Below, piece by piece: positions 10,193 through 17,985 of a stretch of DNA of 64,000 nucleotides. A program made the translations under genes and the position numbers. The stretch's first letter is position 1, and the number at the start of each line of letters is the position of its first letter. This DNA comes from Quadrisphaera sp. RL12-1S. GTDB lineage: Bacteria > Actinomycetota > Actinomycetes > Actinomycetales > Quadrisphaeraceae. The notes under the pieces were generated by a model. The model made no database searches, was not told the origin of the DNA, and was given only the letters and a program-made list of their open reading frames with translations. The stretch is taken from assembly GCF_014270065.1 (NCBI RefSeq), contig NZ_JACNME010000008.1, positions 1 through 64,000 of the forward strand, given 5' to 3'.

Positions 10193-10245
10193 TGGTGCGG
10201 GGTGGCCCTGGTCTCGTAGGAGTGGACCAGGGCCACCCCGCACCA
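10193..10245. repeat. hairpin repeat, copy 1
   Basis: A perfect 21-bp inverted repeat: left arm 10193-10213 (core GTGGCCCTGGTC), 11-base loop TCGTAGGAGTG, right arm 10225-10245. A second copy with the same loop is 160 bases downstream (10406-10454), and a half copy, TGGACCAGAGCCACCC, lies at 10255-10270. There is no T-tract, and the conserved loop argues against a plain terminator. It sits about 90 bases after aceE. Confidence 0.85.
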
Positions 10246-10405
10246 CTCGACGCATGGACCAGAGCCACCCACTGCCCGCCTGCGCCGCCGCGCACGAGCC
10301 CCCAGCCACCGACGCCTGGCCGGAAGACCCCCTCGTCGTCGTCCCGATCACCGGTGCACCGCCCCTGAGCGGCGCCCTGGGGTGATCTGGTCCCAACCCC
10401 AGTGG

Positions 10406-10454
10406 GTGCAGGGTGGCCCTGATCTCGTAGGAGTGGACCAGGGCCACCCCGCAC
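10406..10454. repeat. hairpin repeat, copy 2
   Basis: 19-bp arms around the identical 11-base loop TCGTAGGAGTG. Compared with copy 1, two left-arm bases are changed (both G to A), leaving two A-C mismatches, while the right arm is unchanged. A small separate hairpin, CTGGGGT/ACCCCAG, lies just upstream at about 10377-10403. The rest of the 635-base interval between aceE and the next gene shows no supported gene. Confidence 0.8.
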
Positions 10455-10697
10455 TCAACGGAGTGGGACGTGCGCGGACGCGCTGCGCGGGGTCCCGACC
10501 AGGGAGCTGCGGGAAGGACCCGAGGTGGCGGCGCGCTCCGGAGGTGCGTCCCGCCTGGACCGCGGCCTGCACGGGCCGGCGACCGGCCTCGGGCGCCTCG
10601 AGGCGGGGTCGCGCGGCCGCGCCCTCCGTCGCGGAGCGCACGACGGCGCGCGGCGGGCCGGTGAAGGGGGGCCGTGCCGCTGACCCGAGGGGGCGTC

Positions 10698-10714
10698 TTG
10701 GAGGAGGTCCACAA
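10698..10714. promoter_or_regulatory. imperfect FasR-type site before fasR
   Basis: TTGGAGG-AGG-TCCACAA: the left arm is identical to that of the perfect site before fabD and the right arm matches four of seven bases. It lies about 20 bases upstream of the TACCCT -10 box of fasR. Confidence 0.4.
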
Positions 10715-10738
10715 CGCCGCCGCGCCTACCCTGACACC

Positions 10739-11968
10739 GTGACCGCCCTGGAGGACCCGGCCCTCGCCACCGAGCGGGTGGCGCGGGCGCTGCAGGGCTC
10801 CACCGGCGCTCTGGCCGCCACGGCGATCGCGCGGCTGGAGGAGCGCCACGCCTGGTACGGCGCGCTGGGCCCGCAGGAGCGCTCGTGGGTGGGCCTGGTG
10901 GCGCAGGGCGGCATCGCGGCCTTCGTCACGTGGTTCCGCGCGCGCGCCGAGCGCCCGGCGGTCTCGGCCGACGTGTTCGCCACGGCCCCGCGCGAGCTGG
11001 TCCGGGCGGTCTCGCTGCACCAGGCCCTGCAGCTGCTGCGCGTGGTGGTAGACGTGGTGGAGGAGCGCGTCACCGAGCTCGCCGACGCGGGCGAGCAGCC
11101 GGACCTGCGGGCCGACCTGCGCGAGGCCGTGCTGCGGTACTCGCGGGAGGTGGCGTTCTCCGCGGCGGAGGTCTACGCCCGCGCTGCGGAGGCCCGGGGG
11201 GCGTGGGACGCGCGCCTGGAGGCCCTCGTGGTGGACGCCCTGGTGCGCGGAGAGGCCGACGACGATCTCGCCACCCGCGTCGCGGCGCTCGGCTGGGCGC
11301 ACGACGTGCCGGTGGCCGTGCTCGTGGGCACCCGCCCCGCGGGAGCGGCGGACGCCGTGGTGGCGGACCTGAGGCGCGCGGCGCGGACCGTGGCGGACGA
11401 CGCCCTGGTGGGCCTGCGCGGCGAGCGGGCGCTGCTGGTGCTGGGCGCGTCCGGGGAGGACGGGCCGCTGCGGGCGGCCGCCTCGCTGGCGCCCCGCCTG
11501 GGCGCGGGCCCGGTGGTGGTGGGCCCGGTGGTGGCCGGCCTGGCCGCGGCGGGCCGGTCGGCGCGCACGGCGCTGGTGGCGCTGACCGCCGCCCGCGCCT
11601 GGCCGGAGGCTCCGCGGCCGGTGGCCGCCGACGAGCTGCTGCCCGAGCGCGTCCTCGCCGGTGACGCCGGGGCGCGCCGGGCCCTGGCGGACCGGGTGCA
11701 CGCCCCGCTGGCCGCGGCGGCTCCCGCGCTGGCGGAGACGCTGCGCGCGTACCTGGTCTCGGGGCGGTCGCTGGAGGGCACGGCGCGGGCGCTGTTCGTG
11801 CACCCCAACACCGTCAGGTACCGGCTGCGCCGGGTGGCGGAGGTCACCGGGTGGGACCCGGCGGTGCCCCGGGAGGCGTTCGTGCTGCAGGTGGGCCTGG
11901 CGGTGGGAGCCCTCGCCGAGCGGCCCGGACGGCGGTCCGGCGCCCCGGAGCCGACCGCGGTCCCTTGA
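10739..11968 (+). CDS. fasR: FasR-like PucR-family regulator of fatty acid synthesis
   Basis: 409-aa regulator with a C-terminal PucR-type helix-turn-helix (LFVHPNTVRYRLRRVAEVTG, near residues 350-370) and a GGDEF-like central region. In Streptomyces a homologue, FasR, sits directly upstream of fabD and activates the fab operon; the same gene order here supports that role. The GTG start lies six bases after TACCCT, implying a leaderless mRNA. A partial copy of the fabD operator lies at 10698-10714, overlapping the expected -35 region, which hints at autoregulation. Confidence 0.85.
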   Translation: MTALEDPALATERVARALQGSTGALAATAIARLEERHAWYGALGPQERSWVGLVAQGGIAAFVTWFRARAERPAVSADVFATAPRELVRAVSLHQALQLLRVVVDVVEERVTELADAGEQPDLRADLREAVLRYSREVAFSAAEVYARAAEARGAWDARLEALVVDALVRGEADDDLATRVAALGWAHDVPVAVLVGTRPAGAADAVVADLRRAARTVADDALVGLRGERALLVLGASGEDGPLRAAASLAPRLGAGPVVVGPVVAGLAAAGRSARTALVALTAARAWPEAPRPVAADELLPERVLAGDAGARRALADRVHAPLAAAAPALAETLRAYLVSGRSLEGTARALFVHPNTVRYRLRRVAEVTGWDPAVPREAFVLQVGLAVGALAERPGRRSGAPEPTAVP

Positions 11969-11985
11969 CCAGCACTTGACCGCTC

Positions 11986-12002
11986 TTGGAGGTTTCCTCC
12001 AA
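11986..12002. promoter_or_regulatory. candidate FasR operator before fabD
   Basis: Perfect 7-3-7 inverted repeat TTGGAGG-TTT-CCTCCAA in the gap between fasR and fabD, 67 bases before the fabD GTG. Two direct TTGACC hexamers (11965-11970 and 11976-11981) precede it and one could be the -35 box, placing the palindrome in the promoter spacer or -10 region. Confidence 0.7.
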
Positions 12003-12069
12003 AGACGGTGGCGGTACTTCGTCAGCCCCGGCACCCGTGCGCCGCGGTGGTACCGGGCAGGCTGGGGAG

Positions 12070-13065
12070 GTGCTCGCTCTCGTGTGCCCCGGCCAGGGGT
12101 CGCAGACCCCCGGCATGCTCGCCGCCTGGCTCGAGGTCCCGGGGGTGGCCGAGCGCCTGCGCTGGTCCAGCGCCGTCGTGGGCCCGGTGGGAGGCGCCGA
12201 CGACGACGACGCCCTCGGCGCTGACCTGCTCACCCACGGCACCACCTCCGACGCCGAGACCATCCGCGACACCGCCGTCGCGCAGCCGCTCATCGTGGCC
12301 GCCGGCCTGGCCGCCGCCGCGGCCCTCTGGCCGGACGGCGTCACCGGGGACGTGGTGCTCGCCGGCCACTCGGTCGGGGAGCTGACCGCTGCCGCGCTGG
12401 CCGGGGCCCTCACCCCCGAGGCCGCCCTCGTGCTGGTGCGGGAGCGGGGCCGGGCCATGGCCGCCGCCGCCGCGACCACCAGCACCGGCATGAGCGCCGT
12501 GGTCGGGGGGAAGCCCGAGGAGGTGCTGGCCGCCGTCGAGGCCGCCGGCGCCACCGCCGCCAACCACAACGCCGCGGGCCAGGTGGTGGCCGCCGGCACC
12601 GCCGAGCAGCTGGCGGCCCTGGCCGCCGCCCCGCCCGCCCGGGCCCGCGTCATCCCGCTGCAGGTGGCGGGCGCCTTCCACACCGAGCACATGGCGCCGG
12701 CGCGCGAGCGGCTCGCCGCGCTGGCGCCGGGGGTGCCCACCGCCGACCCGGCCCTGCCCCTGCTGAGCAACGCCGACGGCGCGGTCGTCACCAGCGGCGC
12801 CGACGTGCTGGCGCGCATCGTCACGCAGGTGGCCAACCCGGTGCGCTGGGACCTGTGCAGCGACGCCCTCGTGGCCCGCGGGGTGACCGCGCTGCTCGAG
12901 CTGAGCCCTGCGGGTACCCTCACCGGGCTGGCCAAGAGGGCCATGCCCGGCGTGGAGCTGCTGGCGCTCAAGGGTCCCGAGGACCTCGACGCGGCCCGGG
13001 ACCTCATCGCCCGCCACGCCTCGTCCCCGCAGTCCCCGCAGCAGCCCCGGAGCGCCCTCGCATGA
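12070..13065 (+). CDS. fabD: malonyl-CoA:ACP transacylase FabD
   Basis: 331-aa FabD. It transfers malonyl from CoA to acyl carrier protein for type II fatty acid synthesis. The CPGQGSQTPGM opening, the nucleophile motif GHSVGE near residue 98 and the catalytic histidine in GAFHTEHM near residue 200 are intact. The GTG at 12070 is chosen because the PGQGSQ motif starts within ten residues of the N-terminus in this family. The upstream GGGGAG abuts the start codon, so a classical ribosome-binding site is not properly spaced. First gene of the fab operon; its stop overlaps fabH by four bases. Confidence 0.95.
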   Translation: MLALVCPGQGSQTPGMLAAWLEVPGVAERLRWSSAVVGPVGGADDDDALGADLLTHGTTSDAETIRDTAVAQPLIVAAGLAAAAALWPDGVTGDVVLAGHSVGELTAAALAGALTPEAALVLVRERGRAMAAAAATTSTGMSAVVGGKPEEVLAAVEAAGATAANHNAAGQVVAAGTAEQLAALAAAPPARARVIPLQVAGAFHTEHMAPARERLAALAPGVPTADPALPLLSNADGAVVTSGADVLARIVTQVANPVRWDLCSDALVARGVTALLELSPAGTLTGLAKRAMPGVELLALKGPEDLDAARDLIARHASSPQSPQQPRSALA

Positions 13066-14084
13066 GCAGCACGTCCTCGCTGGTCTCCTCGACCGGCCCC
13101 GGTCACGCACGAATCCTGTCCGTCGGCGCCTTCCGCCCGCAGCGGGTGGTGACCAACGAGGAGATCTGCACCTACATCGAGTCCACCGACGAGTGGATCC
13201 GGCAGCGCACCGGCATCGAGGAGCGCCGCTGGGCGGACGCGGACACCTCCGTGGTGGACATGGCGCAGGCCGCGTCCACCGAGGCGATCGAGAAGGCCGG
13301 GCTGGCCGCCAGCGACATCGACGCGGTGATCGTCGCCACGGTCAGCCACCCGTACCAGACCCCCGCCGCCGCGGCGATCCTCACGCACCGCCTGGGCGCC
13401 ACCCCGGCCGCCGCGTGGGACGTCTCCGCCGGCTGCGCCGGCTTCTGCCACGCCCTCGCCCAGGCCAGCGACCTGGTCCGCGGCGGCACCGCCCGCCACG
13501 TGCTGGTGGTGGGCGCGGAGAAGCTGACCGACTTCACCGACCTCACCGACAGGTCCACGGCCTTCCTCTTCGCGGACGGCGCCGGCGCCGTCGTCGTCGG
13601 CCCCTCCGACGTCCCGGGCATCGGCCCGACGGTGTGGGGCAGCGACGGCGGCCAGTGGGAGACCATCAAGAACAAGCGCTCCTGGCTGGAGCTGCGCGCT
13701 GCGCAGGAGGCCGGCGAGGAGGTCGTCTGGCCGGCCCTGGAGCAGGAGGGCCGGCAGGTCTTCCGCTGGGCCGTCTGGCAGATGGCCCCGGTGGCGCAGA
13801 AGGCGATCGACGCCGCGGGCATCGCCGTGGAGGAGCTGTCCGCCTTCGTGCCCCACCAGGCGAACATGCGCATCATCGACGCGATGGTGAAGCAGCTCGG
13901 CCTGCCCGAGAGCGTGCCGGTGGCCCGGGACATCGCGCAGATGGGCAACACCTCCGCGGCCTCCGTGCCGCTGGCGATGCACCGCATGCTCGCCGAGGGG
14001 CAGGCGCCCTCGGGCGGCCTGGCGCTGCTCATCGGCTACGGCGCGGGCCTGTCCTACGCCTCGCAGGTCGTCGTCCTGCCCTGA
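13062..14084 (+). CDS. fabH: beta-ketoacyl-ACP synthase III FabH
   Basis: 340-aa KAS III, which condenses an acyl-CoA starter with malonyl-ACP to begin chain elongation. The catalytic triad is visible: Cys in SAGCAGFCHA (about residue 125), His in VPHQANMR (about 264) and Asn in MGNTSAAS (about 294). The ATG overlaps the fabD stop (ATGA). Actinobacterial FabH commonly accepts branched starters, but specificity cannot be read here. Confidence 0.96.
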   Translation: MSSTSSLVSSTGPGHARILSVGAFRPQRVVTNEEICTYIESTDEWIRQRTGIEERRWADADTSVVDMAQAASTEAIEKAGLAASDIDAVIVATVSHPYQTPAAAAILTHRLGATPAAAWDVSAGCAGFCHALAQASDLVRGGTARHVLVVGAEKLTDFTDLTDRSTAFLFADGAGAVVVGPSDVPGIGPTVWGSDGGQWETIKNKRSWLELRAAQEAGEEVVWPALEQEGRQVFRWAVWQMAPVAQKAIDAAGIAVEELSAFVPHQANMRIIDAMVKQLGLPESVPVARDIAQMGNTSAASVPLAMHRMLAEGQAPSGGLALLIGYGAGLSYASQVVVLP

Positions 14085-14172
14085 GCCCGCCCGCCGCGGC
14101 GGCGAGAACCACCAGACCACAGGTCCCACCCAGACCCGGCGAGACGCCGGGCCGACGAAGGAGAGAGCACCC

Positions 14173-14421
14173 ATGGCGCAGTCCGAGCAGGAGATCCTGG
14201 CCGGCGTGGCCGAGCTGGTCAACGAGGAGACCGGCCTGCCCGTCGAGAGCGTGGAGATGGACAAGTCCTTCACCGACGACCTCGACATCGACTCCCTGTC
14301 GATGACCTCGATCGTCGTCCAGGCCGAGGACAAGTTCTCCGTCACCATCCCCGACGAGGACACCAAGAACCTCAAGACGGTGCGCGACGTCGTCACCTAC
14401 ATCCAGCAGGCCCAGGGCTGA
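14173..14421 (+). CDS. acpP: acyl carrier protein
   Basis: 82-aa acidic ACP that carries growing acyl chains on phosphopantetheine. The attachment serine lies in DIDSLSM near residue 40; the usual DSL motif is intact. A GAAGGAGAG ribosome-binding site precedes the ATG. It is followed by a 30-base palindrome that may trim or terminate part of the transcription, which would raise ACP dose relative to FabF. Confidence 0.97.
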   Translation: MAQSEQEILAGVAELVNEETGLPVESVEMDKSFTDDLDIDSLSMTSIVVQAEDKFSVTIPDEDTKNLKTVRDVVTYIQQAQG

Positions 14422-14435
14422 CACAGGCCCCGCGT

Positions 14436-14465
14436 CCGGGGGGCCCGCCGCGGCGGGCCCCCCGG
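14436..14465 (+). terminator. palindrome between acpP and fabF
   Basis: A perfect 30-base palindrome with 14-base arms (CCGGGGGGCCCGCC and its complement). It starts 14 bases after the acpP stop, lacks a T-tract, and lies inside the fab operon, so it is best read as a partial terminator or a 3'-end stabiliser for acpP mRNA. Confidence 0.6.
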
Positions 14466-14476
14466 AGCCGCACCAT

Positions 14477-14540
14477 CAGCACCAGCCAGCACCAGCCAGC
14501 ACCACCGGCACCACCCAGCACCACCAGCAGCCAGCCGCAC
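14477..14540 (+). repeat. CAGC-rich tandem repeat in the fabF leader
   Basis: Two perfect copies and one partial copy of CAGCACCAGC (14477-14504), then further CACCACC/CAGC variants up to the ribosome-binding site of fabF. The segment is nearly free of G and T runs and should be unstructured in mRNA. Confidence 0.7.
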
Positions 14541-14553
14541 CTCGGAGGTCCCC

Positions 14554-15807
14554 GTGAGCTCGAGCCCGTCCCGCACCCGCGTGGTCGTCACCGGCCTGGG
14601 CGCCGTCACCCCGCTCGGCGACACCGTGCAGGCCACCTGGGACGCGCTGCTCGCCGGCACCCCCGGCGCCCACACCATCGACGAGCCGTGGGTGGAGGAG
14701 TTCCACCTCCCGGTGACCTTCGCCGCGCGCACCAACGTCCCCAGCCCGGACGTGCTGCCCAAGCACGAGGCCAAGCGACTGGACCCCTCGGGCCAGTTCG
14801 CCGTGGCCGCGGCGCGCCAGGCCTGGGCCGACGCCGGCACGCCCGAGGTCGACCCGCTGCGCCTGGCCGCCGTGGTGGCCACCGGCATCGGCGGCGTCCA
14901 CACCCTGCTCGACGCCTACGACACCCTGCGCACCCGCGGCCCGCGCCGCGTGCTGCCGATGACCGTGCCGATGCTCATGCCCAACGGCGCCGCCGGCGCC
15001 GTCAGCCTGGCGCTGGGCGCCGCCGCCGGGGCCCACGCCCCGGTGTCCGCGTGCGCCTCCGGCGGCGAGGCCGTCGCCTACGGCCTCAACATGATCCGCA
15101 CCGGCCGCGCGGACGTCGCCGTGGTCGGCGGCACCGAGGCCGCGATCCACCCGATGCCGCTGGCCAGCTTCGCCGCGATGCAGGCGCTGTCCACCCGCAA
15201 CGACTCCCCCGAGACCGCCTCCCGGCCCTACGACACCACCCGCGACGGGTTCGTCATGGGCGACGGCGCCGGGATCATGGTGCTGGAGTCCGAGGAGTTC
15301 GCCCGCGCCCGCGGCGCCCGCATCTACGCCGAGGTGCTCGGAGCGGGCACCTCCTCCGACGCGTACCACATCGCCGCTCCCGAGCCGGAGGGCGCGGGCG
15401 CCTCCCGCGCCGTGCTCGAGGCGCTGCGCGTCTCGGACGTGAGCCCCCGCGACGTCGTGCACATCAACGCCCACGCCACCTCCACGCCCGCGGGCGACCT
15501 CGCGGAGGTCAAGGCCCTGCGCGTGGCCCTCGGCGCCGACCTCGACCACGTCGCCCTGTCCGCCACCAAGTCGATGACGGGCCACATGCTGGGCGCCGCG
15601 GGAGCCGTGGAGTCGATCTTCGCGATCCTCGCGCTGCACCACCGCCTCGCGCCACCCACCATCAACGTCGAGGACGTCGACCCGGGCGCCGACGTCGACC
15701 TCGTGCTGAAGACCCCGCGCGAGCTGCCCGAGGGCGGTGTGGCGCTCAACAACGCCTTCGGCTTCGGCGGCCACAACGTGGCCGTGGCGTTCGGTCCCGC
15801 CAGCTGA
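14554..15807 (+). CDS. fabF: beta-ketoacyl-ACP synthase II FabF
   Basis: 417-aa KAS II elongation enzyme. Active-site residues are visible: Cys in SACASGGEA (about residue 166), His in NAHATSTPAGD (about 306), and the Lys/His of TKSMTGHMLGAAG (about 345). The nucleophile context is SACASGG rather than the more usual TACATG/TACSSG, a conservative change. The start is GTG with CGGAGG upstream. Last gene of the fab operon, followed directly by a strong terminator. Confidence 0.96.
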   Translation: MSSSPSRTRVVVTGLGAVTPLGDTVQATWDALLAGTPGAHTIDEPWVEEFHLPVTFAARTNVPSPDVLPKHEAKRLDPSGQFAVAAARQAWADAGTPEVDPLRLAAVVATGIGGVHTLLDAYDTLRTRGPRRVLPMTVPMLMPNGAAGAVSLALGAAAGAHAPVSACASGGEAVAYGLNMIRTGRADVAVVGGTEAAIHPMPLASFAAMQALSTRNDSPETASRPYDTTRDGFVMGDGAGIMVLESEEFARARGARIYAEVLGAGTSSDAYHIAAPEPEGAGASRAVLEALRVSDVSPRDVVHINAHATSTPAGDLAEVKALRVALGADLDHVALSATKSMTGHMLGAAGAVESIFAILALHHRLAPPTINVEDVDPGADVDLVLKTPRELPEGGVALNNAFGFGGHNVAVAFGPAS

Positions 15808-15820
15808 GAGACCCCGCACG

Positions 15821-15863
15821 ACGGCGAGAGCCCCCTCACGCGCTGTGAGGGGGCTGTCGCCGT
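15821..15863. terminator. bidirectional terminator after fabF
   Basis: Perfect 11-bp stem AGCCCCCTCAC/GTGAGGGGGCT with a five-base loop, extended after a G-G mismatch by ACGGCGA/TCGCCGT. It lies between the convergent fabF and DUF3145 genes. Confidence 0.85.
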
Positions 15864-15873
15864 GCTGCGTGCG

Positions 15874-16377
15874 TCAGCCGACGCGGTGGAGCCAGCGGAC
15901 GGGGTTGCCGTCCCCGGCGTAGCGGAACGGCTCCAGCTCGTCGTCCCAGGCGCGGCCGACAGCGAGGTCGATGCCCTCGCGCAGCAGCTCCAGGTCGTCA
16001 CCGGCGCGCTCCACGGCGGCGCGCAGCCGGTCCTCGGGGACGACGACGTTGCCGTGCGCGTCCGTGACGGCGTGGAAGATGCCCAGCTCCGGGGTGTGGC
16101 TCCAGCGGCCGCCGTCGACGCCCTCGCTGGGCTCCTCGGTGACCTCGAAGCGCAGGTGCGCCCACCCCCGCAGAGCTGAGGTGAGGCGCGCCCCGGTACC
16201 AGGCGCCCCGTGCCAGGGCACCTCTCCGCGCAGCAGGCCGGGCGCCACCGGCTGGTCGGACCAGTCGATGGTGACCGACACGCCGACGACGTTGGCCGCC
16301 GCCCACTCCACGTGCGGGCAGACCGCACGTGGCACGGAGTGCACGAACAGCACGCCACGGGTGATCCCACCGGACAT
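15874..16377 (-). CDS. DUF3145 family protein
   Basis: 167-aa protein of the actinobacterial DUF3145 family, which often neighbours the fab cluster. The family opening RGVLFVHSVPRAVCPHVEWA follows the ATG at 16377 closely; GGAGGAGG is five bases upstream and fixes the start. The C-terminal WDDELEPFRYAGDG segment is also typical. No catalytic motif is recognised and the function is unknown. The 266 bases upstream (16378-16643) show no gene I can support. Confidence 0.88.
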   Translation of the reverse strand: MSGGITRGVLFVHSVPRAVCPHVEWAAANVVGVSVTIDWSDQPVAPGLLRGEVPWHGAPGTGARLTSALRGWAHLRFEVTEEPSEGVDGGRWSHTPELGIFHAVTDAHGNVVVPEDRLRAAVERAGDDLELLREGIDLAVGRAWDDELEPFRYAGDGNPVRWLHRVG

Positions 16378-16667
16378 CTCGACCTCCTCCGACCTCGGCG
16401 CGTGGTGCGTCTTCCCCAACGACCTGCGACGGGACGAACAGCGGTGCGGACGACGCGGACGGACCGTGCGGCGCGTTCTGCTCGTCGGTCATGATGCACC
16501 ACGCGGCGTGACGGCACCAGGAGATCGGGGTCGCGGGCGCCGGCGTGTCGGTGAGCGCAGCGTGGTCGCCGGTCGCGGGTCCGTCGCACGGGGGTCCCGG
16601 GGCCACCCGGACGGGTGCAGGAGGGTGAAGCGCTCAGGCTCTGGTGATCACGTGCCGATGGAAGTGC

Positions 16668-17075
16668 GTGAGCACCCTCAGCCACCGGCGCGACCCCGTC
16701 ACGGAGGTCATCCGCCCCGCCGCCATCGTGCCGGAGGAGGCTGCCCGCACGGTGCTGCTGGAGCTCGCACGCCGGGACGTGCAGAACGGCGGGGTCTGGG
16801 AGTCCGAACCGACCACCTGGAGCCGCTGGGACCGCCCGTGGTCTCCCTCGGGCGACGTCGGCGGGGCGCAGCTGCTCGGGAGCCTGCACGTGGCCTACGG
16901 GACGCCCACGCGCTACGAGATCACCATCTACCGCATCACCGTGACCGTGGCCGGCATCGACGCGGGCTGGACGGTGGAGTCGCTGTGCGACGAGGCGCTC
17001 GGCTACGGCGGCCTGACGCTGGGCGGGTGCCCGCGCGCGGTGCTGCAGGCGCCGCCGAGGCCCTTCCGCCACTGA
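16668..17075 (+). CDS. conserved hypothetical protein
   Basis: 135 aa from GTG 16668 (or 143 aa from GTG 16644; GGAGGGTGAAG at 16620-16630 is too far from either for certainty). The protein has a Trp-rich middle (VWESEPTTWSRWDRPWSP), then a beta-rich segment with HVAYGTPTRYEITIYRITV and a C-terminal GWTVESLCDEALGYGGLTLGGC. This compact, low-complexity-free sequence looks like a real folded domain. I do not recognise a named family or a catalytic motif. Confidence 0.65.
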   Translation: MSTLSHRRDPVTEVIRPAAIVPEEAARTVLLELARRDVQNGGVWESEPTTWSRWDRPWSPSGDVGGAQLLGSLHVAYGTPTRYEITIYRITVTVAGIDAGWTVESLCDEALGYGGLTLGGCPRAVLQAPPRPFRH

Positions 17076-17137
17076 GCGCCGGCGCAGCGGCCGCTGCTGG
17101 TTCCTGGGACCCGCCCGCGGCGTGCTGTGATGGACGC

Positions 17138-17893
17138 GTGGTCGACCACCCGCGCAGACCCGCCTTCCTGGGCCCCGCCGCTCTGGACTCCCTGCGCGGC
17201 GGCGGCGACCCCGCGCTGCGCGAGGAGGCCGCCCAGACCACCGCCCGCCTCATCGTCGACGGCGCCCGCGGCTCCCAGGACGAGGAGGTGGCGGCGCGCC
17301 TCGTGGGCCTGGCCGACGAGCACGGCCTGGAGGTGCTGTCCTCGCTGTGGGCGGACGCCCCGGCGGACAGCCTCGCGGGGGCGCTGTGGCGCCTGTTCGC
17401 GCTGCGCCAGTGGGTCCACGCAGACCCCGAGGGCGCCGCGCGCGAGTTCGAGGAGGGCCGTCGCAGCGCGCCGGTCATGGAGGTCGTGGCCGGGGTGGGA
17501 GACCCGCCCGGTCCAGACGAGGTCCGCCGCTCCGTGGACGCCGTGCTGCGCGGGCTCGCCCGCGGGGACGTCCCCACCACGTTCGAGCGGGCGGCAGCGT
17601 TCGCCCGCGTGGTGGCCGCCGGGCGCGCGGCCCGGGCGGCGCAGGGCCTGCCACCGGTGACCGGCGGTGCCGCCGCGGCGGCACGGGCGGGCGGTCCCAC
17701 CGAGTCCGCCGTGCGCCTGGTGCGGACCGCGGAGCAGCTCGAGGGGGCCGCCCGCCAGGTGCGCCTGGAGCGCTTCGAGGCGGCCCGGGACCCCGGGCAG
17801 GACGACGACGGCGGGGGCGGTGCGGGCCCGTCCGGCGGCCCGCCACCGGCGAGTCCTCCCCATCGCGCGACCGACGGCCCCGGTCGGGGTTAG
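17138..17893 (+). CDS. hypothetical helical protein
   Basis: 251-aa, Ala/Arg/Glu-rich protein predicted to be mostly helical. It opens with VDHPRRPAFLGPAALDSLR, contains LAGALWRLFALRQWVHADPE near residue 85, and ends with a disordered Gly/Asp/Pro tail of about 30 residues. No family is recognised. The start is GTG at 17138, six bases after TGTGAT. It converges with the NYN-domain gene across a structured inverted repeat. Confidence 0.7.
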   Translation: MVDHPRRPAFLGPAALDSLRGGGDPALREEAAQTTARLIVDGARGSQDEEVAARLVGLADEHGLEVLSSLWADAPADSLAGALWRLFALRQWVHADPEGAAREFEEGRRSAPVMEVVAGVGDPPGPDEVRRSVDAVLRGLARGDVPTTFERAAAFARVVAAGRAARAAQGLPPVTGGAAAAARAGGPTESAVRLVRTAEQLEGAARQVRLERFEAARDPGQDDDGGGGAGPSGGPPPASPPHRATDGPGRG

Positions 17894-17903
17894 CCTTGGA
17901 GCG

Positions 17904-17983
17904 CGTCGGGCCGCGGTAGCCCCGGGCTCCACTTGAAGCCGCTACGAGCGGCCCCGCGCCGAGAGGCGCTCCCGGCCCGACGC
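17904..17983. other. structured inverted repeat, possible terminator or small RNA
   Basis: Arms GCGTCGGGCC (17904-17913) and GGCCCGACGC (17974-17983) enclose 60 bases that can form two further hairpins: GTAGC with GCTAC reinforced by GGCT/AGCC, and GCGCC-gaga-GGCGC with a GNRA-type loop on the plus strand. It lies between convergent genes, so a branched bidirectional terminator is the simplest reading. Confidence 0.5.
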
Positions 17984-17985
17984 AC

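Noticed and set aside
6171-10454. A 1,427-codon open frame on the minus strand across fdhD and aceE
   Set aside because: It is antisense to two certain genes; long antisense frames arise from GC-rich codon use. Its protein is Gly/Arg/Val-rich without domains.
16378-16643. Minus-strand peptide with WCRHAAWC upstream of DUF3145
   Set aside because: No start with ribosome-binding site, and the frame is only open by composition.
17904-17983. Selenocysteine tRNA suggested by a TTCAA loop on the minus strand and by fdhD nearby
   Set aside because: There is no TTCGA T-loop, no D arm and no long acceptor stem of tRNA-Sec.
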